The translations under genes were made by a program, and so were the position numbers. Positions 51,195 through 60,239 of a stretch of 64,000 nt of DNA are shown here, piece by piece. A model generated the notes under the pieces. That model was not told the origin of the DNA. It saw nothing but the letters and a program-made list of their open reading frames with translations, and did no database searches. This DNA comes from JBFLYH01 sp964630235. GTDB lineage: Bacteria; Oederibacteriota; JAAXVQ01; JAUVAV01. The stretch spans positions 1,054,001 through 1,118,000 of the forward strand of contig CAZVUO010000001.1 of NCBI GenBank assembly GCA_964630235.1. Direction: 5' to 3'. Each line of letters begins with the position of its first letter. Position 1 is the first letter of the stretch.

Positions 51195-52874
51195 ATGTCC
51201 CAAGAGATGACCGGCGCGCAGATCTTCGTGGAGAGTCTGCTGCGGCAGAAGGTGGAGATCATCTTCGGCTACCCCGGCGGGGTGCTGCTGCCGATCTTTG
51301 ACGCGCTCTTCAATTCCAAATTACGGGTCATTTTGCCCCGGCACGAGCAGGGCGCGGCCCACATGGCCGACGGGTATGCCCGCGCCACGGGCCGGGTGGG
51401 CGTGTGCCTGGCCACCTCGGGCCCGGGAGCGACCAACCTGGTGACCGGCATCGCCACCGCCTACATGGATTCGATTCCCCTGGTGGCTCTGACCGGCCAG
51501 GTGGCGACCCACTTGATCGGCAACGACGCCTTCCAGGAAGCGGACATCACCGGCATTACCCGGCCGATCACCAAGCATAATTTCCTGGTCAAGGATGTGA
51601 ACGATATCGCCGAGACCATCGCGCAGGCGTTTTACATCGCCTCCACTGGACGGCCGGGCCCGGTGCTGGTGGACCTTCCGAAGGACGTGACCACGGCCAA
51701 GTGCGTGCCACAGTACCTGGAGAAGGTGGAGATGCGCAGCTACCGGCCCACCTTGGATCCGCATCCGAACCAGATCAAAAAAGCCGCGGCCATGATCGCG
51801 GACGCCACGTACCCCCTGATTTACGCGGGCGGGGGCGTGGTCCTGGCCGACGCCGCGTCCGAACTGCGGCAGCTGGCCGAGAAGATTAACGCGCCCGTCA
51901 CCCTCACCATGATGGGATTGGGCGGATTTCCCGGAACCCACCCGCAGTTCCTGGGCATGCTGGGCATGCACGGCACGCGGGCGGCGAACTATGCCATCCA
52001 AAAGAGCGACCTGATCATCGCGGTGGGCGCGCGCTTCGACGACCGCGTGACCGGACGGGTGGAGCACTTCGCCCCGGACGCGAAGGTCATCCACGTGGAC
52101 GTGGACCCGGCGAGCATCTCGAAAGTGGTGAGCGTGGACGTGCCGATCGTGGGCGACGCCAAGCGCTGCCTCGCGCAGCTGCTCGCGGAAACCAAGGCCC
52201 GGACCTGCGACGCCTGGTGGCCGGTCATCCGGGAATGGCGGGAGAAATACCCGCTCGGCTATGACCGCAACGCCCAGGTGCTGAAACCGCAGCGCGTCAT
52301 CGAAGCGCTGTACGCGGTCGGCGGGAACGAGCTGTTCGTGGCCACGGACGTGGGCCAGCACCAGATGTGGACCGCGCAATTCTACAAGTTCGACCGTCCG
52401 CGCCAGTGGGCTTCATCCGGCGGGCTGGGAACCATGGGCTACGGTTTCCCTGCGGCCTTGGGCGCGCAGGCCGGCCTGCCCGGCAAGCCGGTGGCCGTGG
52501 TTTCGGGAGACGGCAGCTTCCAGATGAACATGCAGGAACTCTCGACCGCCGTGGTCAACCACCTGCCGGTCAAGATCATTCTGCTGAACAACGGCTTCCT
52601 GGGCATGGTGCGGCAGTGGCAGGAGCTGTTCCACGGCAAGCGCTACTCTTCGACCAACATCGAGAACTCCGTGGACTTTGTCAAACTGGCCGAAGCGTTC
52701 GGTGCCACGGGCCTGCGGGTGAGCAAGCCCGAGGAGATCGAAGGCGTTTTGAAAAAGGCCCTGGCCACGCCCGGTCCGGTGCTGGTGGACTGCATCGTGG
52801 AACGAGAGGAGAACGTCTGGCCCATGGTGCCGGCCGGAGCCCCCATCCACGAAATGCTAGGGGAACTGGCCTAG
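51195..52874 (+). CDS. ilvB: acetolactate synthase, large subunit
   Basis: The 559-residue TPP enzyme condenses pyruvate (with pyruvate or 2-oxobutyrate). The catalytic Glu lies in RHEQGAAHMADGYAR, FAD contacts in the middle domain, and GDGSFQMNMQEL with LLNNGFLGMVRQW is the TPP site. AAGGTGG lies before the ATG, which follows the longer GTG-start form by four codons. Its last codons are within the 89-bp tandem repeat. Confidence 0.96.
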   Translation: MSQEMTGAQIFVESLLRQKVEIIFGYPGGVLLPIFDALFNSKLRVILPRHEQGAAHMADGYARATGRVGVCLATSGPGATNLVTGIATAYMDSIPLVALTGQVATHLIGNDAFQEADITGITRPITKHNFLVKDVNDIAETIAQAFYIASTGRPGPVLVDLPKDVTTAKCVPQYLEKVEMRSYRPTLDPHPNQIKKAAAMIADATYPLIYAGGGVVLADAASELRQLAEKINAPVTLTMMGLGGFPGTHPQFLGMLGMHGTRAANYAIQKSDLIIAVGARFDDRVTGRVEHFAPDAKVIHVDVDPASISKVVSVDVPIVGDAKRCLAQLLAETKARTCDAWWPVIREWREKYPLGYDRNAQVLKPQRVIEALYAVGGNELFVATDVGQHQMWTAQFYKFDRPRQWASSGGLGTMGYGFPAALGAQAGLPGKPVAVVSGDGSFQMNMQELSTAVVNHLPVKIILLNNGFLGMVRQWQELFHGKRYSSTNIENSVDFVKLAEAFGATGLRVSKPEEIEGVLKKALATPGPVLVDCIVEREENVWPMVPAGAPIHEMLGELA

Positions 52875-53051
52875 CCTAAAATAGGGTGTAGGGCGACGTC
52901 CTGACGCGCCCGGCGCACAGGACCGGAGCCCCCATCCACGAAATGCTAGGGGAACTGGCCTAGCCTAAAATAGGGTGTAGGGCGACGTCCTGACGCGCCC
53001 GGCGCACAGGACCGGAGCCCCCATCCACGAAATGCTAGGGGAACTGGCCTA
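52834..53051. repeat. 89-bp tandem duplication spanning the ilvB end
   Basis: Units start at 52834, 52923 and 53012; two are complete and the third stops at 53051. Each begins CCGGAGCCCCCATCCACGAA, the ilvB C-terminal codons, and runs into the intergenic region. The third copy ends CTGGCCTAAAGG in place of CTGGCCTAGCCTAAA. It arose by slippage or unequal exchange. Confidence 0.92.
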
Positions 53052-53059
53052 AAGGATTT

Positions 53060-53105
53060 GACAGGTCGGACCGGTCCGGCCTGTCCGACAAGTCAGACGC
53101 GTCAA
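53060..53105. repeat. GTC/GAC-rich spacer repeat, copy 1
   Basis: GACAGGTCGGACCGGTCCGG and CCTGTCCGAC form inverted pieces upstream of ilvN. Similar words lie at 59060-59080 and 60176-60214. Confidence 0.6.
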
Positions 53106-53124
53106 AGTCAAAAGGAGCATTCCC

Positions 53125-53613
53125 ATGCGGCATACATTGTCCGTCCTGGTCGAGAACAAACCCGGCGTGCTGGCCCGCGTGGCCGGCTTGTTCTCGGGCC
53201 GCGGGTTCAACATCAGCAGCCTGACCGTGGGCGAGACCGAGGACCCCACGACCTCGCGCATGACCATCGTGGTCACGGGCGACGACGCCATTTTGGAGCA
53301 GGTCTCCAAACAGCTGAATAAGCTGATTGACGTCATCAAGGTGTACGATCTGACCGACGAGGTCCACCTGGAGCGGGAACTGGCCCTGGTCAAGGTCCAG
53401 GCGGAGCTCGTCCAGCGTTCGGAGATCCTCCAGCTCGCGGAGATTTTCCGCGCCAAGATCGTGGACGTGTCCGACAAGAGCTATACGCTTGAGATCACCG
53501 GTACGGACGACAAAGTGAACGCCTTTATTGACCTGCTCCGGCCGTTCGGCATCCGGGAACTGATCCGCACCGGCACCGTGGCGATCGCCCGGGCCTTGAA
53601 AAAGAAGCGGTAA
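53125..53613 (+). CDS. ilvN: acetolactate synthase, small subunit
   Basis: The 162-residue regulatory subunit has an N-terminal ACT domain (VLVENKPGVLARVAGLFSGRGFN, part shown) that binds valine, and a C-terminal ALS domain. AAAAGGAG precedes the ATG. Lies between ilvB and ilvC. Confidence 0.95.
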   Translation: MRHTLSVLVENKPGVLARVAGLFSGRGFNISSLTVGETEDPTTSRMTIVVTGDDAILEQVSKQLNKLIDVIKVYDLTDEVHLERELALVKVQAELVQRSEILQLAEIFRAKIVDVSDKSYTLEITGTDDKVNAFIDLLRPFGIRELIRTGTVAIARALKKKR

Positions 53614-53616
53614 CTT

Positions 53617-53679
53617 GTCCCGCAACGCCAAACCCGGAGAGTAGGGCCGGGTCTAACCGCCTCTTTTAGCGTTGCGGGA
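53617..53679 (+). promoter_or_regulatory. nested hairpin in the ilvN-ilvC spacer
   Basis: An outer 10-bp stem CCCGCAACGC/GCGTTGCGGG encloses an inner ACCCGG/CCGGGT stem with a loop of about ten bases. There is no T-run. It may be an RNA stabiliser, processing site or regulator. Confidence 0.5.
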
Positions 53680-53766
53680 TGTCGCCTGCCAATATGGCCG
53701 GTGGCGCAAGATCAGTGGTGGTGCCCAGGGGGCTCCACCGCAGCCAAATCGAAGGGGGACGAACAG

Positions 53767-54762
53767 ATGGCCAAGATGTATTTCGACAAAGAAGCGGATT
53801 TGAAGATCATCAAGAACAAGACCGTCGCCATTTTAGGCTACGGCAGCCAGGGACACGCCCACGCGCTGAACCTCAAAGATTCCAAGATCAACGTGGTGGT
53901 GGGCGAGTTGAAAGATTCCAAAGCCTGGGCCGTGGCCGAAAAAAGCGGGCTCAAGGTGATGAGCGCCCCCGAAGCCTGCAAGGCCGCGGACGTGATCATG
54001 ATGCTGGTGCCTGATCCGCTGCAGCCCAGGGTGTATGAGGAGGCGATCCGGCCTAATCTCAAGAAAGGCAACGCCCTGGGCTTTGCCCACGGCTTCAATA
54101 TCCACTACAGCCAGATCGTGCCGCCGGCCAACGTGGACGTCTTCATGGTGGCGCCCAAGGGGCCGGGCCACATGGTGCGCCGGGTCTTTACCGAGGGCGG
54201 CGGGGTGCCCGGGCTGGTCGCGGTGGAGCAGGACGCGAGCGGACATGCGCTGGAAGTGGCCCTGGCCTACGCCAAGGGCATCGGCTGCACGCGCGGCGGG
54301 GTCATGGAGACCACGTTTCGGGATGAAACCGAAACCGACCTTTTCGGCGAGCAGGTGGTGCTCTGCGGCGGGCTGACCGAGCTGGTCAAAGCCGGCTATG
54401 AAACGCTGGTGGATGCAGGCTACCAGCCGGAGAACGCGTACTACGAATGCCTCCACGAGCTGAAGCTGATCATTGACCTCATGTACGAAGGCGGGATCGC
54501 CGGCATGCGCGCCAGCATTTCCGAGACCGCCAAGTACGGGGACATTACCCGGGGCAAGCGCATCATCACCGACGAAACGCGGCGCGAGATGAAAAAGATC
54601 CTGCGGGAGATCCAAAGCGGCGAGTTCGCGCGGGAGTGGATCCTGGAGAACAAGGCCGGCCGGCCGATGTACAACGCGATCCTGCGCCAGGAAGCAGAAC
54701 ATCCCATCGAGAAGGTCGGGAAGAAACTGCGGAGCATGATGGGGTGGATCGGTAAAAAATGA
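53767..54762 (+). CDS. ilvC: ketol-acid reductoisomerase
   Basis: The 331-residue enzyme reduces and isomerises acetolactate. GYGSQGHAHALNL is the NADPH loop; MVAPKGPGHMVR and the helical C-domain with ETETDLFGEQ (Mg ligands) complete it. Start: the ATG with AGGGGGACG before it. Length is class I. Confidence 0.97.
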   Translation: MAKMYFDKEADLKIIKNKTVAILGYGSQGHAHALNLKDSKINVVVGELKDSKAWAVAEKSGLKVMSAPEACKAADVIMMLVPDPLQPRVYEEAIRPNLKKGNALGFAHGFNIHYSQIVPPANVDVFMVAPKGPGHMVRRVFTEGGGVPGLVAVEQDASGHALEVALAYAKGIGCTRGGVMETTFRDETETDLFGEQVVLCGGLTELVKAGYETLVDAGYQPENAYYECLHELKLIIDLMYEGGIAGMRASISETAKYGDITRGKRIITDETRREMKKILREIQSGEFAREWILENKAGRPMYNAILRQEAEHPIEKVGKKLRSMMGWIGKK

Positions 54763-54959
54763 AGCTTCCCGCGGCGACCGCAGGCGGCCGAAGAAAGTCC
54801 CGAGGCGCCGAAGGCGCCCACCTAGGTGATGCAGGCAGGGGCGGCCGAGGAAAATCCCGTGGGGAAAGTCCCACGGGGGCCGGCGGCCGCGGGAAGTCCA
54901 CCTACCATCCCCGAACCGCAAGCGCTCCCGCTGCTTACAGCAGGACCGGCGGTGAGACG

Positions 54960-55685
54960 ATGGCGAAGGGGGTGACCCGCCGCCCGCCGCTGCCGGCCTG
55001 GCGCGCATGGGCGCCGTACGTTTTCATGGCAGTGGTCTTCGGAACGGGCTTCGCCGCCCTGCTGGCCGTGCTCGCGGGCGCCTGGGCGTTCGCGGGGCGC
55101 CTGGTGTTGGCGGCCACCGTGGTGTCCGGCTGGGAATACGCTCTGCGCCGCTACTGGCCGGGACCCAGCAGTCTGGAGCATGAGTTCTCCACCCTGGGCG
55201 ACGTGTTCTGCTTTGCCGTGGTGCCGGCCTTGCTGCTGCATCAGCTGGCGTTCCGCGGCTGGGGCTTGCTGGGCCTGCTGGCGGTTTTCGCGGTGGTGTT
55301 CGGCGCGACCATCCGGCTGTCGCTCTATAAACTCTACAATCCCGGCGCGGCCCGCCGCGGGTACGTCGGTCTGCCGTTGACCGTGACCGGCGGGTTCATA
55401 GCGGCCGTGGCGCAGCTGCTGCAACCGGAGGCCGTGGGCCTGGCGCACCGGCTGTTCCTGGTGGGGGCGACCCTGGGATTGACCTTTCTCACGGTCAGCC
55501 CGATCCCCTATCCCAACCCGGCCGAACGGCCGGCCCTGCTCTTCGTGCTGGCCGCGCTGGCGGTCACGGTATTTGCCGGTCCTCCCTGGTCCCGCTGGGC
55601 GGCCGGTCTGCTGCTCGTCGGCGGCGCGGCCTACATTCTGCTCGCTCCCTGGGGAGCGGCGAAAGGAGGAAAGGTCCATGCCTGA
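54960..55685 (+). CDS. PssA-like membrane protein with degenerate CDP-alcohol motif
   Basis: The 241-residue protein has about seven membrane spans. The later parts match PssA: FSTLGDVFCFAVVPALLL, VFGATIRLSLYKLYNP and YVGLPLTVTGGFIAA. The catalytic D-G-x2-A-R-x8-G-x3-D-x3-D motif, however, is missing; only the last Asp region survives (HEFSTLGD). It sits between ilvC and leuA, where pssA occurs in other genomes. It may have lost activity or changed job. The start is the ATG after GGTGAGACG. Confidence 0.65.
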   Translation: MAKGVTRRPPLPAWRAWAPYVFMAVVFGTGFAALLAVLAGAWAFAGRLVLAATVVSGWEYALRRYWPGPSSLEHEFSTLGDVFCFAVVPALLLHQLAFRGWGLLGLLAVFAVVFGATIRLSLYKLYNPGAARRGYVGLPLTVTGGFIAAVAQLLQPEAVGLAHRLFLVGATLGLTFLTVSPIPYPNPAERPALLFVLAALAVTVFAGPPWSRWAAGLLLVGGAAYILLAPWGAAKGGKVHA

Positions 55686-57219
55686 AATCGTGAAAATATT
55701 CGACACCACGCTGCGCGACGGTGAACAAGCGCCCGGCGCCAGTTTGGATGCCAAGCAGAAAGTCGAGGTGGCCCGCGCGCTCCAAGACTTGGGCGTGGAT
55801 GTGATTGAAGCGGGCTTTCCGATTTCGTCGCCCGGGGATTTTGCCGCGGTCCGGGACGTCGCCCGCGCCGTGCGCAAGCCGGCGGTGGCCGGCCTGGCGC
55901 GGTGCGCCAAGGCGGACATTGACGCGGTCTGGCAAGCGGTGAAACCGGCGGCCCATCCCCGCATCCACCTGTTTATCTCCACGTCGCCCCTGCATATGCG
56001 GCACAAGCTGAACAAGACGCCGGACGAGGTTCTGAAACTCGCGACGGACATGACCAAATACGCACGGTCGCTTTGCCGGGATGTGGAATTTTCCGCCGAG
56101 GACGCGACCCGGAGCGACCCCGATTTTCTGGCCAAAGTGACCCAGGCCGTGATCGCGGCCGGCGCGGGTACGGTCAATATCCCGGACACGGTGGGCTACA
56201 TCACGCCCACGGAGTTCGACCGCCTCCTCCGGGACCTGCAGGCCGCGGTCCCGGCGCTGGGGCGCGTGACCCTGGCCGTGCACTGCCACAACGACCTGGG
56301 GCTGGCGACCGCCAACTCGCTGGCCGCGGTCAAGGCCGGCGCCCGCCAGGTGGAATGCACCATCAACGGGCTGGGCGAGCGGGCGGGAAACGCGGCCATG
56401 GAAGAGATCGTCATGGGACTGAAGACGCGCGCGGCCTATTACGGCGTGAAAACCAATATCCAGACCCGGGAAATTTCGCGGGTCTCGCGGCTGGTGTCGC
56501 TGGCGACCGGGATCGTGGTGCAGCCGAACAAGGCCATCGTGGGCGCCAACGCGTTCCAGCATGAATCGGGGATCCACCAGGACGGCATCCTCAAGAACCG
56601 CCTGACCTACGAGATCATGGACGCCACGGACATCGGGCTCAAGGAAAACCGGCTGGTGCTGGGGAAGCACAGCGGCCGGCACGCGCTGTTCAAACGCGTG
56701 CAGGACCTGGGGTACGCCTTGCCCGAGTCCAAGCAGGCCGCCTTCTTCGAACGGTTCAAGGAACTGGCGGACAAGAAGAAGGAAGTGTTCGACGAGGATC
56801 TGCTGGCCCTGCTGGAGGAAGCGGCGGGCGCGCCCCAGGCGCACTACGCGCTGGAGCACGTGCAGGCCACCTCGGGCAGCGGCATGCTGCCCACGGCGGC
56901 CGTGCGCCTGCGCGAGGGCAGTGTCTTGCTGGAAGGCAGCGGCACGGGCGACGGTCCGGTGGACGCGGTCTACAAGACCATTGATCACCTGCTGGGCCGG
57001 CAGCATAAACTGCTGGGGTATTCCCTGAAAGCCATCACCGGCGGCACGGATGCGCAGGGCGAGGTCATGGTCCAGCTCTCGACGGGCGGGGCCGCGGTAA
57101 CCGGCCGGGGAAGCCACACGGACATCATCATCGCCTCGGCCAAAGCCTATGTGAACGCGCTCAACCGCCTGGCGGCCATGGCGCCGGGACGCAAGCCCGC
57201 CCGACACCCCCGGCGATAG
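55678..57219 (+). CDS. leuA: 2-isopropylmalate synthase
   Basis: The 513-residue enzyme joins acetyl-CoA and 2-oxoisovalerate, the first leucine-specific step. DTTLRDGEQAPG (9-20), HCHNDLGLATANSL (metal His pair) and GERAGNAAMEE are the HMGL-like catalytic motifs; the C-terminal LeuA dimer domain (about 380-505) carries leucine feedback. AAAGGAGG precedes the ATG, which overlaps the PssA-like gene. Confidence 0.96.
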   Translation: MPEIVKIFDTTLRDGEQAPGASLDAKQKVEVARALQDLGVDVIEAGFPISSPGDFAAVRDVARAVRKPAVAGLARCAKADIDAVWQAVKPAAHPRIHLFISTSPLHMRHKLNKTPDEVLKLATDMTKYARSLCRDVEFSAEDATRSDPDFLAKVTQAVIAAGAGTVNIPDTVGYITPTEFDRLLRDLQAAVPALGRVTLAVHCHNDLGLATANSLAAVKAGARQVECTINGLGERAGNAAMEEIVMGLKTRAAYYGVKTNIQTREISRVSRLVSLATGIVVQPNKAIVGANAFQHESGIHQDGILKNRLTYEIMDATDIGLKENRLVLGKHSGRHALFKRVQDLGYALPESKQAAFFERFKELADKKKEVFDEDLLALLEEAAGAPQAHYALEHVQATSGSGMLPTAAVRLREGSVLLEGSGTGDGPVDAVYKTIDHLLGRQHKLLGYSLKAITGGTDAQGEVMVQLSTGGAAVTGRGSHTDIIIASAKAYVNALNRLAAMAPGRKPARHPRR

Positions 57220-57268
57220 CCGGCCGGCACCCCGTGTCCTTTTTTTTCCGGAAAGAGAGGGTTATGGT

Positions 57269-58567
57269 ATGGCAAGACCGATGACCATCAGCGAAAAGAT
57301 CCTGGCGCGCGCCGCCGGGCGCAAGGCTGTCGCGCCGGGCGAGCTGGTCCTGGCCAAGGTGGACCTGTGCCTGGGCAACGACATCACCGCGCCCCTGGCC
57401 ATCCAGGCGTTCAAGGCCGCGGGCGGCCGCCAGGTGTTCGACCGCCGCCGCGTGGCCCTGGTGCCGGATCACTTCACGCCCAACAAGGATATCCTTTCGG
57501 CTGAACAGGCGAAAATCCTGCGGGAGTTCGCCCGCGAGCACAAGCTGGCGTTCTATTGGGACCAGGGCGAGTGCGGCATCGAGCATGCGCTCCTGCCCGA
57601 GCAAGGCGTGGTTGTTCCCGGCCAGCTCGTCATTGGCGCGGATTCCCACACCTGCACCTATGGCGCGCTGGGCGCCTTCGCGACCGGCGTGGGCTCGACC
57701 GACCTGGCCGCGGCCATGCTGACCGGTAAGGCCTGGTTCAAGGTGCCGCCGACCATCAAGCTGGAATTCAACGGCCGCCTGCCGCAGGATGTGACCGCCA
57801 AGGACCTGATCCTGCTGGCGATCGCGCGCCTGGGCGTGGACGGGGCCAACTACCGCGCCCTGGAGCTGACCGGCCCGGTGATCCGGAACCTCTCGGTCGA
57901 AGGGCGGCTGACCATGAGCAACATGGCCATCGAAGCCGGGGCCAAGACAGGCATCATCGCACCGGACGCGGCCACGCGGCGCTATGTCACGGGCCGGGCC
58001 CGCTTCACGCCCCGCTACTACGCCTCGGATCCGGGCGCCGCGTACGAGCGGGTGGAGACCTTCGACGTCGGCAAACTGGAACCCGTCGTGGCCAAGCCTC
58101 ACCTGCCGTCCAACGTGGTGCCGGTTTCGAAAGTGCGCGACGTGGTGATTGACCAGGTGGTGATCGGCTCCTGCACCAACGGCCGCATCGAGGACCTGCG
58201 CCTGGCCGCCAAAGTCCTGCGCGGCCGGCGCGTGAGCCCGCGCGTGCGGGCCATCATTTTCCCGGCCACGCCGACGATCTGGCGGCAAGCCCTGCGCGAG
58301 GGCCTGCTGGACGTGCTGACCGCGGCAGGCTGCGTGATCTCGCCCCCGACCTGCGGGCCCTGCCTGGGCGGGCACATGGGCATTTTAGCCAAGGGCGAGC
58401 GGGCGGTCTCCACCACCAACCGCAACTTCGTGGGCCGCATGGGCCACACCGAGAGCGAGGTCTATCTGGCCTCGCCGGCGGTGGCGGCGGCCTCGGCCAT
58501 CAAGGGCCGCATCGCCGCACCCCGCGAAGTGCGGGGAGCGGATTGGGCCCGGGGGGTGAAGAAATGA
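57269..58567 (+). CDS. leuC: 3-isopropylmalate dehydratase, large subunit
   Basis: The 432-residue [4Fe-4S] protein of the archaeal/HacA-like short type. GADSHTCTYGALGAFATG (part), SCTNGRIEDLR and CGPCLGGHMG contain the cluster cysteines. It works with LeuD, whose start overlaps its stop (ATGA). Confidence 0.96.
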   Translation: MARPMTISEKILARAAGRKAVAPGELVLAKVDLCLGNDITAPLAIQAFKAAGGRQVFDRRRVALVPDHFTPNKDILSAEQAKILREFAREHKLAFYWDQGECGIEHALLPEQGVVVPGQLVIGADSHTCTYGALGAFATGVGSTDLAAAMLTGKAWFKVPPTIKLEFNGRLPQDVTAKDLILLAIARLGVDGANYRALELTGPVIRNLSVEGRLTMSNMAIEAGAKTGIIAPDAATRRYVTGRARFTPRYYASDPGAAYERVETFDVGKLEPVVAKPHLPSNVVPVSKVRDVVIDQVVIGSCTNGRIEDLRLAAKVLRGRRVSPRVRAIIFPATPTIWRQALREGLLDVLTAAGCVISPPTCGPCLGGHMGILAKGERAVSTTNRNFVGRMGHTESEVYLASPAVAAASAIKGRIAAPREVRGADWARGVKK

Positions 58568-59055
58568 AATTCCGGGGGAAAGTACACCGCTTCGGAAACG
58601 ACGTGAACACGGACGAGATCATTCCGGCCCGTTACCTCAACACCTGCGACCCCAAGACCCTGGCCGCGCACGTGATGGAGGACGCGGACGCCGGTTTTGC
58701 CGGCCGGGTGCGGCCGGGCGACATCCTGGTGGCGGGGAGGAACTTCGGCTGCGGCTCGTCGCGCGAGCACGCCCCGCTGGCGATCAAGGGGGCCGGCGTG
58801 GCGTGTGTGGTGGCCGAAAGTTTCGCGCGCATTTTCTACCGCAACGCCTTCAACATCGGTCTGCCGATCCTGGAATGCCCGGCCGCCGCGGCCGAGGCGC
58901 AGAGCGGGCAGGAACTGGACGTGGACGCGGACACGGGCCGCATCACGAACCTGACCACGGACAAACAGTATCAGGCCGCGCCCATCCCGCCTTTCATGCA
59001 GGAACTGGTGGCGGCCGGCGGGCTGATGGAGTATATGAAAAAACAAGTGCAGTAG
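58564..59055 (+). CDS. leuD: 3-isopropylmalate dehydratase, small subunit
   Basis: A 163-residue swivel subunit with VNTDEIIPARYLN and GRNFGCGSSREHAP. The start is at the ATGA overlap with leuC; the short type fits the HacA-like LeuC. Confidence 0.95.
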   Translation: MKFRGKVHRFGNDVNTDEIIPARYLNTCDPKTLAAHVMEDADAGFAGRVRPGDILVAGRNFGCGSSREHAPLAIKGAGVACVVAESFARIFYRNAFNIGLPILECPAAAAEAQSGQELDVDADTGRITNLTTDKQYQAAPIPPFMQELVAAGGLMEYMKKQVQ

Positions 59056-59059
59056 AGTT

Positions 59060-59080
59060 GTCTGACGCGTCCGACGCGTC
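59060..59080. repeat. GTC/GAC-rich spacer repeat, copy 2
   Basis: GTCTGACGCGTCCGACGCGTC, related to the spacers before ilvN and asd. Confidence 0.5.
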
Positions 59081-59101
59081 GAAAGCGAGGAGGAGCAGAC
59101 C

Positions 59102-60163
59102 ATGAGCAAGACCTACAAGATCGCGGTGATCCCCGGGGACGGCACCGGCCCCGAAGTGATCGCCGAGGGCATGAAGGTGCTCGCGGCGGCGGGGAAGAAG
59201 TTCGGCCTGACCTTCGACACCACGACCTATGACCTGGGCGGCGCGCGCTACCTGCGCACCGGGGAATTGGTCCCGGATTCCGTGCTCGCGGAGCTCGCGG
59301 GCGTGCAGGCCATCTACCTGGGCGCCATCGGCCATCCGGACGTGAAGCCCGGCCCCCTGGAAGGCGGCATCCTGCTGCGCCTGCGGTTTCACTTTGACCA
59401 GTACATCAACCTGCGGCCGGTCAAGTTGTATCCTCGCGTCGAGACGCCGCTCAAGGACAAAGGGCCGAAAGAGATCAATTTCGACATCATCCGCGAGAAC
59501 TGCGGCGGCATCTACACGGGCGTCGGCGGGTCGGCGCACAAGGGCACGCCCCTGGAGTATGCCACCCAGGTCATGACCTATTCCCGGGCGGAAGTGGACC
59601 GCTGCCTGCGCTACGCGTTCCAGCGGGCCAGGACCAAGCCCGGCAAGAAACTGACCCTGGTACACAAGATGAACGTGCTGACCGAGACCGGAGACCTCTG
59701 GTTCCGGGCTTTCCACGAGATGGGGCAAAAGGAATTCCCCGAGGTCGCGCGCGACTATGCCCACGTGGACGCCACGACCATGTGGATGGTGAAGAACCCC
59801 GAGTGGTTCGAGACCGTGGTCACGGAGAACCTGTTCGGCGACATCATCACCGACCTGGGCGCCATGATCCAGGGCGGCATGGGCATCGCCGCCGGCGGCA
59901 ACATCAACCCGCAGGGGATCTCGATGTTCGAGCCCATCGGCGGGTCCGCACCCAAGTACACCGGCCAGAAAAAGATCAATCCCCTGGCGGCGATCAACGC
60001 CGGGTCCATGCTCCTGGAACACCTGGGCGAAACCCAAGCCGCCGCCGCGGTCGAGGGCGCGGTCGTCAGCGCGTTGGAATCCGGCAAGCTAAAATCCATG
60101 GCCGCGGGCCGCATGGGCCTGAACACCGAAGAGGTCGGCGATCTGGTGGCAGGTTTGGTTTAG
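59102..60163 (+). CDS. leuB: 3-isopropylmalate dehydrogenase
   Basis: The 353-residue NAD-dependent enzyme oxidises 3-isopropylmalate. IPGDGTGPEVIAEG, LLRLRFHFDQYINLRP and the ENLFGDIITDLGAMIQGG motif with metal-binding Asp residues identify the isocitrate/isopropylmalate dehydrogenase family; location in the leu cluster supports LeuB. GGAGGAGC precedes the ATG. Confidence 0.95.
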   Translation: MSKTYKIAVIPGDGTGPEVIAEGMKVLAAAGKKFGLTFDTTTYDLGGARYLRTGELVPDSVLAELAGVQAIYLGAIGHPDVKPGPLEGGILLRLRFHFDQYINLRPVKLYPRVETPLKDKGPKEINFDIIRENCGGIYTGVGGSAHKGTPLEYATQVMTYSRAEVDRCLRYAFQRARTKPGKKLTLVHKMNVLTETGDLWFRAFHEMGQKEFPEVARDYAHVDATTMWMVKNPEWFETVVTENLFGDIITDLGAMIQGGMGIAAGGNINPQGISMFEPIGGSAPKYTGQKKINPLAAINAGSMLLEHLGETQAAAAVEGAVVSALESGKLKSMAAGRMGLNTEEVGDLVAGLV

Positions 60164-60175
60164 GCTTTAAGCCTG

Positions 60176-60214
60176 CGACGGGTCGGACCGGTCTGACAGG
60201 TCCGACCGGTCCGA
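60176..60214. repeat. GTC/GAC-rich spacer repeat, copy 3
   Basis: GACGGGTCGGACCGGTCTGA and CAGGTCCGACCGGTCCGA form inverted pairs just before asd. Confidence 0.6.
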
Positions 60215-60239
60215 AAGAAAATAAGAAGAGGAAAAAACC

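Noticed and set aside
54759..54959. Extended N-terminus for the PssA-like protein
   Set aside because: The 67 added residues are Gly/Arg/Ala-rich and overlap the ilvC stop; the ATG at 54960 starts the membrane protein directly.
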